From Erwinia rhapontici (GTDB lineage Bacteria; Pseudomonadota; Gammaproteobacteria; Enterobacterales; Enterobacteriaceae): a DNA stretch of 64,000 bases. The stretch spans positions 1 through 64,000 of the forward strand of contig NZ_VRKO01000010.1 of assembly GCF_012271765.1 (NCBI RefSeq), in the 5' to 3' direction. Below the pieces are notes generated by a model, which was not told the origin of the DNA, ran no database searches, and saw nothing but the letters and a program-made list of their open reading frames with translations. Made by a program: the position numbers and the translations under genes. Shown here one piece after another: positions 18,598-27,298 of this stretch (positions within the stretch are counted from its first letter, which is position 1; each line of letters opens with the position of its first letter).

Positions 18598-20205
18598 TTA
18601 TGATCTCGATGTTTGCGGAGCTGAAGTTAACAGTGTTTGTGGCGGCCAGACGCGTTTTGGTAGCCAGGCGGTCAGAAGGATCAGCAGCAGTGCGAAGCCA
18701 ATAATCATCAGATAGCTGTCGCTGAGGCTGAGGATCACCGCCTGGTGTTTCACCAGCGTGCTGAAATGGCTGAGATTCTCAACCGAGCTGGCCGATCCAT
18801 CCGGCAGCAGCGGCATCATGCTGCTGGCCGTGTCGCTACGGGTGGCGGTCATCAGCCACGGGCGGTTACCCAACTGATCGACCAGCGTATGCGAATGGAA
18901 TTTTTCCCGATGGGTGAGGAAATTTTCGACCAGCACGCCAGCGGCGACGCTGGAAAAACCCCGGACAGTATTAAACATGGCGGAAGCGAAGGGGCCCTCC
19001 GGTGGCAGCACCACGCTGGTGGCGCTCATCAGCACGGGCAGGATCATCATCGGCTGACCAAACGCCTGTAGCGCCTGAATTAACCAGAAATTCTGTCGCG
19101 CCCACTCCGAGGTGATCTGCATCCCCAGTACGCAGGAGAGGATCATCAGCCCGGCACCTGCCGTCAGCATCCAGCGGCAGTCAATCCAGCGCAGATTCAG
19201 TAAGGCCGCGAGCAGGGGGGCAATCACCAACTGCGGTAGCCCAATGGTCAGCGCCAGCGGAGCAAACTGCGCGGTGCGGAATCCTTCTATCTGACCGAAA
19301 TACGCCGAGGGCAGGGCCGACCCCGACAGCGCGACCATCAGTACGCCCGCGAGGACCAGCAGTCCATGCGTCAGATTTTTACGTTGCAACATTTGCAGCC
19401 GGAACAGCGGCAGCGGATGGAACCATTCATTAATGAAGAACACGACCAGCAGTGCGGCGGCGCTCAGTAACATGCCGCTGATGAGCGGTGACTGGAACCA
19501 GTCCAGCCGTTCGCCCTGCGTCAGCGCCAGCACCAGCAGCGCGATACCGCTACAGCCAGTCAGCATCCCCAGTGCGTCAATCTGGCGGAAACGTTCGAGA
19601 CGCAATGGGTCCTGCGGCAATCCGCGGCTAATCAGCAACGTGGCGATCATACACGGCGGGATCACCTGCCAGAAGGTGAACTGCCAGCCGACGGAATCGG
19701 TCCAGAAAGCGGCAAGTGACGCCGCCATATTCGGGCCAAACGTTGCCGTCATGGCATAAGCGGCCAGTCCGTAAAGCTTGATGCCGGGGGGCAGAAAGCG
19801 CAGGGCAACCGTCATCAGCATGGGGGGCAGCGCACCCCCAAAAATCCCCTGAATCACCCTGAGAGCGATAAAGCCTGAGGCATCGGTCACCAGCGGTTGG
19901 ACTGCCGCAATCAGGCAGAATCCGAGGGTGACTGACAGCGTAAAACGGCGCAGTGAGAAGGTGACCGCAAACCAGGGGGCGATCATCATGGCGGCCACTT
20001 CTGCGGCCTGGTAAGCGGAGGTGATCCAGCTGCCGGTATCAAAATCGATCCCCAGCGCGGTGCGAATATCAGCCAATGCCAGGTCGGTCACGCGATCGTT
20101 AAGACCGGAGCTGAGCGCGGCGATCAGTACACCCACCAGGCCCAGCGCCAGGCGAAGAGTAAAAGGGTGCGGAGACGGCGGCATCGCCGCTGGCTGGCCA
20201 TTCAT
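18598..20205 (-). CDS. MFS drug exporter, DHA2 (EmrB/QacA) type
   Basis: A 535-residue inner-membrane major facilitator with about 14 predicted membrane segments. The N-terminal part has the DHA2-style pattern SGLNDRVTDLALADIRTALG and GSWITSAYQAAEVAAMM (TM1-TM2). The motif-C-like GIFGGALPPMLMTVALRFLPP lies near residue 120. It forms an operon with the adaptor downstream. The 166-base gap to the divergent IclR regulator contains two copies of a 19-bp operator. It may also be described as an FuaB- or EmrB-like pump. The transported compound cannot be predicted. Confidence 0.9.
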   Translation of the reverse strand: MNGQPAAMPPSPHPFTLRLALGLVGVLIAALSSGLNDRVTDLALADIRTALGIDFDTGSWITSAYQAAEVAAMMIAPWFAVTFSLRRFTLSVTLGFCLIAAVQPLVTDASGFIALRVIQGIFGGALPPMLMTVALRFLPPGIKLYGLAAYAMTATFGPNMAASLAAFWTDSVGWQFTFWQVIPPCMIATLLISRGLPQDPLRLERFRQIDALGMLTGCSGIALLVLALTQGERLDWFQSPLISGMLLSAAALLVVFFINEWFHPLPLFRLQMLQRKNLTHGLLVLAGVLMVALSGSALPSAYFGQIEGFRTAQFAPLALTIGLPQLVIAPLLAALLNLRWIDCRWMLTAGAGLMILSCVLGMQITSEWARQNFWLIQALQAFGQPMMILPVLMSATSVVLPPEGPFASAMFNTVRGFSSVAAGVLVENFLTHREKFHSHTLVDQLGNRPWLMTATRSDTASSMMPLLPDGSASSVENLSHFSTLVKHQAVILSLSDSYLMIIGFALLLILLTAWLPKRVWPPQTLLTSAPQTSRS

Positions 20206-20244
20206 AGCAGGTATCCCGGACGAGAATTATTATTATCGATGCAG

Positions 20245-20263
20245 TGTATTGCATCGTGATACA
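20245..20263. promoter_or_regulatory. putative IclR-family operator 1
   Basis: TGTATTGCATCGTGATACA is an inverted repeat (TGTAT-N9-ATACA) that differs by two bases from operator 2, 47 bases away. It lies between the divergent efflux operon and the iclR-type gene. Confidence 0.72.
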
Positions 20264-20291
20264 TTGAGCGGAATATTACATGGTGATGCGC

Positions 20292-20310
20292 TGTATTGCA
20301 ATGTGATACA
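20292..20310. promoter_or_regulatory. putative IclR-family operator 2
   Basis: TGTATTGCAATGTGATACA, extended by C and G to CTGTAT...ATACAG, is the second copy of the operator. It is closer to the regulator gene and so could mediate autorepression. Confidence 0.72.
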
Positions 20311-20371
20311 GCGTGTCCAGTAAGCCAAATAGTGCTACAGTATTTGCCGATGACAAGGAAAGAGAATCCCT

Positions 20372-21157
20372 ATGTTTGAGTCCGCAACCTGCCGTGATGA
20401 CGAACGTATCGGCGGCATTCAGGTGATCACGCGCGCCGCGAAAATTCTTGATGCGTTGGGCGCAAAACCGAACGGAATGAGCCTCGGCGAAATCGCTCTG
20501 GCGGTCGATTTGCCGCGTTCCACCGTGCAGCGCATCGTCAACGCGCTGGATTCAGTGCAGCTGGTGCGCAGCCACGGCGCGGCCGGTGGCGTACGGCTTG
20601 GCCCGGCTCTGCTGCGGCTGATCGCCAACGTGCATACCGATGTGGTGGCTATTGCTCAGCCGTGGCTTCAGGCACTGTGCGACACCACCGGAGAAACCGT
20701 GTCGCTGGCCCGGGCCAGCGGCCTGCAGTTGGCGATTGTGCATTATGTTGTGGCTGACCGGGAACTGCGGGTGGTGCCACGCATAGGCATGAACCTGCCG
20801 CTCTACAGCACTTCCGGTGGCCGTGCGCTGCTGGCGCTGGAGAGCGATGACGCTGCCAGAGAATTGGTGGGTGAGGCTTATCAGGCCATTACCGAACTGA
20901 CCGTGCGCGATTTCCCCGCGTTGCTGGCACATTTAACCGAAATTCGTCGTACCGGTCTGGCGTATGACCGGGGCGAGACGCTGGAAGGGATCTCCACGAT
21001 GGCCGTGGCAATCGACACGATTCTGGGACGCTTTTCCATCAGTCTTTTGATCCCTGGCGCCCGTTTCCAGCGGCATGAAGCACGTAATCGCAAGGCGATC
21101 CTCAAATGCAAAGAGGCGCTGATCGATGAAATTGGAAAAGTTGCATTACGAGACTGA
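20372..21157 (+). CDS. IclR-family transcriptional regulator
   Basis: A 261-residue regulator with an N-terminal winged helix-turn-helix (MSLGEIALAVDLPRSTVQRIVNALDS, about residues 36-61) and a C-terminal IclR effector domain (about 85-250, with SGGRALLAL and YDRGETLEGISTMAVAI typical of the fold). It is divergent from the efflux operon, with paired operators between. Local control of that pump is the obvious inference. The ligand is unknown; IclR proteins often bind aromatic or small carboxylic acids. The downstream universal stress protein gene begins 13 bases after the stop, so the two are probably co-transcribed. Confidence 0.9.
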   Translation: MFESATCRDDERIGGIQVITRAAKILDALGAKPNGMSLGEIALAVDLPRSTVQRIVNALDSVQLVRSHGAAGGVRLGPALLRLIANVHTDVVAIAQPWLQALCDTTGETVSLARASGLQLAIVHYVVADRELRVVPRIGMNLPLYSTSGGRALLALESDDAARELVGEAYQAITELTVRDFPALLAHLTEIRRTGLAYDRGETLEGISTMAVAIDTILGRFSISLLIPGARFQRHEARNRKAILKCKEALIDEIGKVALRD

Positions 21158-21170
21158 CAGGAGAAGGGCT

Positions 21171-21620
21171 ATGAAAACGCTTTTGGTCGCTGTTGATAAT
21201 TCGGTGATTGCCCGCAAAGTGATTCAGCTTGCGACCGAACAGGCACTGGCCTTGCAGGCAGAGGTGGTGGTGCTGTGCTGTGTGGATGCCAGCTATGCGG
21301 CATCCGGTCCGTTTGATATTGAAGCGGGCGAAGATCCCGGCGACTTTGGTCTGGCGCTGGATGAGCAAAATACCGCAGAAGGCGTTGTGCGTCAGGCGTT
21401 AGCCGAGCTGCATCGTGCGGGTGTGGCAGCGCGTGGGCGCGTCGCTGCCGGAGAATCGGCAGAAACCATTGTGGCCCAGGCGAACAGCCTGAACGCAGCG
21501 ATGATCATCATGGGTCGCCGTCATCTCTCCTCCTTTAACCGTCTGCTGAAAGGCTCTTGCAGTGCTGCGGTGATTGAACGTGCCAGTTGCCCGGTATTAC
21601 TTGATGTGCGCGTCGACTAA
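21171..21620 (+). CDS. universal stress protein family (UspA domain)
   Basis: A 149-residue single UspA domain. It starts with the beta-strand MKTLLVAVDNS. Near the end it has GRRHLSSFNRLLKGSCSAAVIERASCPVLL, which fits the nucleotide-binding pattern G-x2-G-x9-G(S/T). The first glycine is followed by R instead of the usual pattern, so ATP binding is uncertain. A GGAGAAGG Shine-Dalgarno sequence precedes ATG 21171. The frame is open to 21126, but that part overlaps iclR and is not Usp-like. It probably shares the iclR transcript. Its exact role is unknown. Confidence 0.87.
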   Translation: MKTLLVAVDNSVIARKVIQLATEQALALQAEVVVLCCVDASYAASGPFDIEAGEDPGDFGLALDEQNTAEGVVRQALAELHRAGVAARGRVAAGESAETIVAQANSLNAAMIIMGRRHLSSFNRLLKGSCSAAVIERASCPVLLDVRVD

Positions 21621-21668
21621 CATTTCTAACGGGCCGGTTATCCGGCCTGATAACGTCAGGGTTCTGTT

Positions 21669-22478
21669 TTGATTTCTCACGCTATTCTTGCCTCGCTGTT
21701 CTCCGCTCTGGTCTGGCTGGTCGTTTTGGGTGCCCTTTTCAAACGTAAAAAGATGGCCTCTGCCGTGGCGATCCTGCTGTTTTCGGTTCCGCTGCTGGTG
21801 GGGAATCTTTATTACTATGGTTGGGTCAGCCCGGCACGGGAAAAGCAGGCGGAAATTGATGCCGCCGCTGCCCGTCTGGCACAGCTCCCGGTCTGGCGTA
21901 CGGTAAAAACGCAGCAACCCCTGCTATATCAGCAGGCGCATGATGAACTGATCGCTCAGCTGGAAGCCGGTATACCGCAGCAACAGGCGATTGAGCATCT
22001 GCGCCCGTTGGTGGCCGATCTGTTGAATCAGCGGATTAACGCGGCGCGTGACCAGGATCTGATTAACTATATGCAGGTTTCCCTGGAGCAGATGAGACAG
22101 ATCCGCCAGCGTGGCCCGGAGCAGTGCTTCCGTTTCCTGTTTCCCCAGGTGAAAGGCGGGGTGAATGTCAGTGAACTGGTACCGAAAACCCTGACGGAGC
22201 GGGAGCTGCAGGCGATGGATGTATTGCTTAAGCACAGTAATGGCATTGAGCAACCCATTGATTTCAAACAGGGAAGGGAGCAGTTGCAGGCGGTGGTGCG
22301 TCAGTTGTATGCGCGCTGGGGAAGCGATCTGCAAACGTTAAACACGCCTGCGGAAGCCGGGGTGAATGAAGCGAAACTCTGCGACATGACCATTGACCTT
22401 TATCAGTCGGTTCTGGCACTTACTGGTAAGGATTCCGCCAACGTTCTGCGTATAATTATTAGCGGAACAGGTAATTAA
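21669..22478 (+). CDS. hypothetical membrane-anchored protein
   Basis: A 269-residue protein I do not recognise. Two N-terminal hydrophobic segments (about 5-24 and 31-48), separated by KRKK, anchor a soluble helical region rich in Gln, Leu and Glu. The soluble part has one CFRFLFPQ segment near residue 150. The start appears to be TTG at 21669, because no ATG is available before the first hydrophobic segment. It is preceded by a hairpin-prone stretch and lies 48 bases after the Usp gene. Codon use looks like the neighbours. It may be a genus-specific protein. Confidence 0.65.
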   Translation: MISHAILASLFSALVWLVVLGALFKRKKMASAVAILLFSVPLLVGNLYYYGWVSPAREKQAEIDAAAARLAQLPVWRTVKTQQPLLYQQAHDELIAQLEAGIPQQQAIEHLRPLVADLLNQRINAARDQDLINYMQVSLEQMRQIRQRGPEQCFRFLFPQVKGGVNVSELVPKTLTERELQAMDVLLKHSNGIEQPIDFKQGREQLQAVVRQLYARWGSDLQTLNTPAEAGVNEAKLCDMTIDLYQSVLALTGKDSANVLRIIISGTGN

Positions 22479-22490
22479 GTCCAAAAAAAA

Positions 22491-22507
22491 GCCCGCTCGC
22501 CGCGGGC
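22491..22507 (-). terminator. terminator-like hairpin facing the minus strand
   Basis: GCCCGC-TCGCC-GCGGGC is preceded on the plus strand by eight A residues, so it has a perfect T-run only when read on the minus strand. No minus-strand gene is visible to its right within 600 bases. It may still stop the plus-strand transcript weakly. Confidence 0.55.
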
Positions 22508-22637
22508 ATAAGTCATTCTAATTATAGCAAAAAATTTCCTGGTGTTGCGCAGACATCTTGCGATGTCTGGGTGCATAGTCGCACTGAAATCGTTCTGACG
22601 CTATTCATCTCCCTGAATCGATTCAATCGGTAAAACA

Positions 22638-22664
22638 TTGCATAACTTAAGTAAAATTATGCAA
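22638..22664. promoter_or_regulatory. inverted repeat upstream of small lipoprotein gene
   Basis: TTGCATAA and TTATGCAA are perfect 8-bp arms around 11 bases, 71 bases before the lipoprotein start codon. It is a candidate operator for an unknown dimeric regulator. Confidence 0.4.
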
Positions 22665-22734
22665 ATGCGCTGGCGTCTGATAGCGCCGGGGGGCGGGGCA
22701 GCTCATGATGCGGCACTGGAAGAAGGGAGCCATG

Positions 22735-23016
22735 ATGAAATCAAAAATAATCGGCGCATTTGCGCTACTGTTGCTGGCAGGTTGTACTTCCGGCAAACCC
22801 GGAGCCTATGAAAAGGTCGATGAAGATCCGGCAGTGAATACCGTTCAATACCGTTTTAATCCCGTCCGCGTGGATAAAACCGCGATGGAGAAAGACGTTG
22901 AGCGTTATTGTAGTGAACGCGGCTTTGATAAAGTTGAAGCGTTGCGGCCACAGGATAGTCATGTGCCCGGTCTGGTGAAAGCCTGGTATCAATGTAATTA
23001 CAGTATTAAAAGCTAA
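22735..23016 (+). CDS. small lipoprotein, unknown function
   Basis: A 93-residue lipoprotein. The signal peptide MKSKIIGAFALLLLAGC ends in a clear LAGC lipobox with Cys17 as the lipidated residue. The mature part (about 76 residues) is charged and has two further Cys, in YCSERGF and YQCNYSI, that could form a disulfide. Two adjacent ATG codons are possible; the second (22735) has the better spacing (5 bases) from AGGGAG. I do not recognise the family. It is monocistronic with a hairpin after it. Confidence 0.8.
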   Translation: MKSKIIGAFALLLLAGCTSGKPGAYEKVDEDPAVNTVQYRFNPVRVDKTAMEKDVERYCSERGFDKVEALRPQDSHVPGLVKAWYQCNYSIKS

Positions 23017-23023
23017 AAAATAA

Positions 23024-23043
23024 GGGCGGGAAAATTCCCGCCC
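23024..23043. terminator. hairpin after small lipoprotein gene
   Basis: GGGCGGGAA-AA-TTCCCGCCC is a perfect stem 7 bases after the stop codon, with an A-run before it. A T-run is missing on the plus strand. Confidence 0.65.
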
Positions 23044-23126
23044 AATGTACTTATTTACCATTTATTTTATTTACCGACTTACGGCTTATTGCTGTGTGCA
23101 GGCTTTGCCCACCCTTCTAAAAATTC

Positions 23127-23303
23127 CTATCTGCCGCGTCGTGGGCCACCACCATGATGATAGCCGCCATGATAACCCCCACCGCCACCGTGATACCCAC
23201 CGCCACCGCCATGATGAGGAGGGGCAATAATACAGCCGCTCAGCATAACAATCAGAGACACCACAGAGGTTGCTTTCATTATTGTTTTCATTGTTGTCTT
23301 CAT
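23127..23303 (-). CDS. small His/Gly-rich lipoprotein
   Basis: A 58-residue protein read directly from the minus strand. It starts MKTTMKTIMKATSVVSLIVM and reaches an LSGC lipobox with Cys24 as the lipid anchor. The mature peptide of about 35 residues is almost only Gly, His, Tyr and Pro (PPHHGGGGGYHGGGGGYHGG), then ends GPRRGR. ATG 23303 has AGGAGA 7 bases upstream. Two later Met codons could also start it. Gly/His repeats suggest metal or surface binding, but that is a guess. No homologue with a known function is recognised. Confidence 0.72.
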   Translation of the reverse strand: MKTTMKTIMKATSVVSLIVMLSGCIIAPPHHGGGGGYHGGGGGYHGGYHHGGGPRRGR

Positions 23304-23489
23304 GTTGTTCTCCTGCTCTTTTCAATGACTACAACTTTACGAAAGAAAAGTGGAGGAATAATGCGGTGAATGTAGATTTATTCGGGAAGTTATTTCCAAA
23401 TAATTCATTATATCTCTCGAATGAATGAGAAGGCTTTAATGAAATAAGATAAGGATGAAAAAGGCAGTTTATTGGTGGGAATCGTCTGA

Positions 23490-23690
<201 letters not shown>

Positions 23691-23706
23691 GTGGGAAATT
23701 AATGAA

Positions 23707-23738
23707 AACGCCCGCTGTCGTTATCGATAGCGGGCGTT
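23707..23738 (-). terminator. terminator of yhjX
   Basis: AACGCCCGCT and AGCGGGCGTT pair perfectly around 12 bases. Read on the minus strand the stem ends in a short T-run, 20 bases after the yhjX stop. Confidence 0.8.
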
Positions 23739-23757
23739 AATTGACTGACGGGTGTTA

Positions 23758-24981
23758 TCAGGCGTGTTGCAGTTCTTTCTTCGTTTCTGCCTGTTTATAC
23801 GGCATCCGGATGGTGGCGGACATCAGCAGTGAAATCACCAGCAGCGCCATAATCAGGCTGAAGGTCACCGTAAAGCCACCGAACAGTGAGGCAATCAGCG
23901 ATCCCATTACGCTCCCAATCCCGAAGCCCAGGTAAATCACGCCGTAGTTTTTGGTCAGGTTGTTCAGGCCGAAGAAATCGCTGACCAGTGACGGATAAAC
24001 CGTGATAGTGCCACCGAAGCTGAAGGCGACGCAGGCAATGGCAATAAAGAAGCTGTTTTCATTCATGTGGCTGAACAGCAGGATGCTCATGCCGACCAGT
24101 GACACCACCTGTGCCAGGGTAATAACCCGGATACGTGCCACCTTATCGGACAGGACACCCAGTACCAGACGACCGCTCAGGTTGGCAATGGCAATGATGG
24201 TGACGGCATTGGCGGCGGTCTGCGCGCTCAGGTGTACCATGCTTTCGCCGATATCCTTCGCCACGCCAATCACATACAGGCCGCTCATGCAGGCGGTCAG
24301 GAACATCAGTGCCAGCATCCAGTACTGCGGCATACGCATGGATTCCGCCAGCGAGTAATCGCGTTTCTCTGCGGATTTGCTGCCGGATGGCTGCTGTGCA
24401 GGCGCATCTTTCATTAGCAGTGCGCCAATGATGATCATACTCATCGCCAGTCCGCCCCAAATCATAAAGGTGGTTTCCAGGCTATAGACGCTCAACAGAT
24501 AGCTACAGATAAACTTGAAGCCAAGGCTGCCCAGGCCGTATGCGCCAATGGCACAGGCTGAAATCACCCCTTTGCGTTCCGGGAACCATTTCACGCAGTT
24601 TGATAACGTCATCAGATAACCTGCACCATCCGCCAGGCCGACCAGCAGGCCCGCGCTGAGATAGAGCATAAACAGGTTATCGGCCTGCGAGGTCAGCATC
24701 AAACCGACCGCCATCAGCAGCCCGGCGGCGATGGTGACGTGACGAACGCCAAAACGTTCCTGTAATTTTCCGGCAACGGATGAAGCCAGTGCCAGACCCA
24801 GACTCAGCAAACCGAACGAGAAAGCCACCTGACTGATTGTGGTATCCAGTTTCAGGGAGAGCTGCCCGTTAAACAGACTCCAGGTATAGACCGATCCCAG
24901 TGCAAACTGGGTAATGATGGTACCGATCAGGGTTAACCAGCGGGTGCGGTTAACGCTGCTGCCTGCAGTAGGTGTGTTCAT
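23758..24981 (-). CDS. yhjX: pyruvate-responsive MFS transporter YhjX
   Basis: A 407-residue major facilitator of the oxalate/formate antiporter group, highly similar to E. coli YhjX (402). It has 12 predicted membrane segments. The start TRWLTLIGTIITQFALGSVY and the loop LSNCVKWFPERKG are diagnostic, as is SDFFGLNNLTKNYGVIYLGFG. In E. coli yhjX is the main target of the YpdA/YpdB system and is strongly induced by pyruvate. The gene has its own terminator. Upstream (25064-25115) are tandem repeats matching the YpdB recognition motif. The transported substrate is still uncertain, with pyruvate a frequent suggestion. Confidence 0.95.
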   Translation of the reverse strand: MNTPTAGSSVNRTRWLTLIGTIITQFALGSVYTWSLFNGQLSLKLDTTISQVAFSFGLLSLGLALASSVAGKLQERFGVRHVTIAAGLLMAVGLMLTSQADNLFMLYLSAGLLVGLADGAGYLMTLSNCVKWFPERKGVISACAIGAYGLGSLGFKFICSYLLSVYSLETTFMIWGGLAMSMIIIGALLMKDAPAQQPSGSKSAEKRDYSLAESMRMPQYWMLALMFLTACMSGLYVIGVAKDIGESMVHLSAQTAANAVTIIAIANLSGRLVLGVLSDKVARIRVITLAQVVSLVGMSILLFSHMNENSFFIAIACVAFSFGGTITVYPSLVSDFFGLNNLTKNYGVIYLGFGIGSVMGSLIASLFGGFTVTFSLIMALLVISLLMSATIRMPYKQAETKKELQHA

Positions 24982-25063
24982 GGATATCTCCCGATGGGAA
25001 TGCTAAGAATCTTGAATTAGCACAATGATAAATTCGCCCCTGTGAGAGCGGGGGAAAAAAGGC

Positions 25064-25115
25064 ATGAACTGCCATGAACAGGGAATGAAATGCCTTCAGG
25101 ACGACATGAATGGCG
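25064..25115 (-). promoter_or_regulatory. YpdB-binding repeats upstream of yhjX
   Basis: On the minus strand GGCATTTCAT and GGCAGTTCAT are separated by exactly 11 bases, matching the tandem GGCATTTCAT-N11 pattern reported for YpdB at the E. coli yhjX promoter. A third, weaker copy (CGCCATTCAT) lies a further 11 bases upstream. The array has a 21-bp period over three units and ends about 83 bases before the yhjX start codon. Confidence 0.85.
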
Positions 25116-25324
25116 GATATCGGGCATGGGCGCGGAATAAACGGCAGGGTTAGAACTTGATATATATCAAGTTATTAAGTGGAATTAAAGTTTTATCAGC
25201 GCGCGGCCGATGATAGTCATTGATGGTATGTCGATAGAACTTACCCGCATAACAATAAAAATCACTTTTCCTTTGGCTTATCTCTGATTGTCGATTTTCA
25301 ATTTTATTTTCCGAGGTAATCATT

Positions 25325-27253
25325 ATGTCGTGGGTTCCCGTTCGTTTATCAGGGAAATTGACGTTAGGTGGCATGTTTATGTTGTTGCTTACCTGCGTCA
25401 TCGTCTACCTGGCGATTTCACTGCGCGGTCAGCCGCGTGTGATCGATGCCAGCAACAGCTTAATTCAGCAAACCGGTGAGAATATCGTCGGTCAGCTTAA
25501 CCAGCAGCTTATCCGTATTGAAGGGGAAGGCGTCAGTCTGGCCCGCCTGGCCGAAGTGCTGCCACATGATGACGCGCTGGTGAAACAGGTCTTGCCACAA
25601 ATCATCGACAGTAAAGGGGATAAAAGTATCGCCGGGGGAGGTATCTGGCCGGAGCCCAACGCGTTCAGTGAGGGGGTGGCTCGCCGCAGTTTCTTCTGGT
25701 CGCGTAACGCCAGCGGTGGGCTGGATTACTCGGACGGCTACAACGACCCGGCCGGGGCGGGCTATCACAATGAAAGCTGGTATACCTCAAGCCGCACGGC
25801 GTCTGCCAACAAGTGCAACTGGTCCGAAGTCTACCAGGACCCGGTTTCCAACGTGAATATGGTCACCTGTAGCGTACCTTACAGCCACGGCGGTGCTTTT
25901 GCCGGGGTCGCGACCTTTGATGTGCTGCTGGATAATCTTTCCGGTTTTATGCAACGCAACGGCAGCAATACCGGGGGCTATGCTTTCGCCCTCGACCAGG
26001 CCGGTAACGTGCTGTATTTCCCTGGCGTGAAAGATAAGGCACTGAAAAAATTCAGCGATCTGGCGCAGCAACAACCCTGGCTGGCCCCGATGGTTGCCGG
26101 GGTGAAAACGGCAGGGTCGGCCAGCGGCAGCACCACACTCAGTGCCATCAGCGATGAATGGCTGCACCAGGAGGCACAGGTCACCCTGTTCCGCATGGCG
26201 GATACCGGCTGGATAATTGGTCTGGTCACGCCTCAGGCCGCCGTTACCGCACTGGCGCACAACATCATGCAGGACATTTTTGTGCTGCTGATCCCGTCAC
26301 TGTTCGTGCTGCTGATTGCCTCGTGGTTTATCTCGCGTCAGATTTCAGGGCGGCTGGAGTCGACCCGTAAAGCGCTGGATGATATCGCGCACGGTGATGG
26401 CGATCTGACCCGACGCCTGGATACCTCAGGCCGTGATGAAATCGCCGATATTGCCGTATCCTTCAACCAGTTTGTCGACAAGATTGCCGGGGTGATCACC
26501 AACGTGCAGTCGAGCGGTGTGCATGTGGCACACAACGCCAGCGGGCTGGAGCAGAGTAATCAGGAGCTGACCGACAAGATCAGCGAACAGGCGGCAGCGG
26601 TGGAAGAGAGTGCGGCAGCGATGGAGCAGTTGAATGCCACCGTGCAGCAGAATGCCGAGAATACCCGCCTGGCCGATTCCTTCACCGAGCAGACGGCGCA
26701 GATCGCCCGCAGCAGCAGTCATGTGATGCGACAGCTGATCGATACGATGGAGACCATCAAAGTCTCTTCCAGCCGTGTGGGTGAGATCCTCAGCGTGATT
26801 GATGGCATTGCGTTCCAGACCAATATCCTGGCACTGAACGCGGCGGTTGAAGCGGCGCGCGCCGGGGAGCAGGGGCGCGGTTTTGCCGTGGTTGCTGCTG
26901 AAGTCCGTGCGCTGGCCCAGCGCAGTGCAACGGCCGCACAGGAGATCAAAACGCTGATCGGTCAGTCCGACAGCAATGTGCTGACCGGCAGTAAGCTGGT
27001 GGAAGGCGCAGGACGTCAGTTAGAAGAACTGGTGAAAGATGTGCTGAAAGTGAAAGAAGTGGTGGGGGAGATCCGCGTAGCCGGTGATGAGCAGAGCAAA
27101 GGTATTGCCGAAGTGACGCTCGCCGTATCGCAGATGGAGCGTACCATTCAGCAAAATCTGGCACTGGTTCATCAGACAGCGGAAAATACTCACGCCCTGC
27201 ATGCGGAAGCCTCGCAGCTGGCGGAAGATATTTCGGTGTTTAAAGTCGTGTAA
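25325..27253 (+). CDS. methyl-accepting chemotaxis protein with dCache-like sensor
   Basis: A 642-residue chemoreceptor. It has TM1 at about 12-33, then a large periplasmic sensor of double-Cache length (about 36-300, with two Cys in NKCNWSEVYQDPVSNVNMVTC), TM2 at about 318-338, a HAMP domain to about 392, and the cytoplasmic signalling hairpin. The hairpin tip is intact (GIAFQTNILALNAAVEAARAGEQGRGFAVVA, about 493-523). The C-terminus lacks the NWETF tether for CheR/CheB, so adaptation may rely on other receptors. GAGG precedes ATG 25325. It is isolated from other chemotaxis genes and divergent from yhjX. The ligand is unknown. Confidence 0.92.
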   Translation: MSWVPVRLSGKLTLGGMFMLLLTCVIVYLAISLRGQPRVIDASNSLIQQTGENIVGQLNQQLIRIEGEGVSLARLAEVLPHDDALVKQVLPQIIDSKGDKSIAGGGIWPEPNAFSEGVARRSFFWSRNASGGLDYSDGYNDPAGAGYHNESWYTSSRTASANKCNWSEVYQDPVSNVNMVTCSVPYSHGGAFAGVATFDVLLDNLSGFMQRNGSNTGGYAFALDQAGNVLYFPGVKDKALKKFSDLAQQQPWLAPMVAGVKTAGSASGSTTLSAISDEWLHQEAQVTLFRMADTGWIIGLVTPQAAVTALAHNIMQDIFVLLIPSLFVLLIASWFISRQISGRLESTRKALDDIAHGDGDLTRRLDTSGRDEIADIAVSFNQFVDKIAGVITNVQSSGVHVAHNASGLEQSNQELTDKISEQAAAVEESAAAMEQLNATVQQNAENTRLADSFTEQTAQIARSSSHVMRQLIDTMETIKVSSSRVGEILSVIDGIAFQTNILALNAAVEAARAGEQGRGFAVVAAEVRALAQRSATAAQEIKTLIGQSDSNVLTGSKLVEGAGRQLEELVKDVLKVKEVVGEIRVAGDEQSKGIAEVTLAVSQMERTIQQNLALVHQTAENTHALHAEASQLAEDISVFKVV

Positions 27254-27259
27254 TCCCTT

Positions 27260-27291
27260 CCTGCCGCCCCGGTATCAGCCGGGGCGGCAGG
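27260..27291. terminator. strong hairpin between convergent MCP and DUF2594-like gene
   Basis: CCTGCCGCCCCGG and CCGGGGCGGCAGG pair perfectly over 13 bases around TATCAG. There is no T-run, but the location just after the stop codons of both convergent genes supports a shared terminator. Confidence 0.7.
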
Positions 27292-27298
27292 ATATCGC

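Noticed and set aside
22536..22575. Resemblance to the small RNA ArcZ (CCTGGTGTTG and GCGCAG)
   Set aside because: The match is short, one base is missing in the core, there is no T-run after the hairpin, and ArcZ normally lies by arcB.
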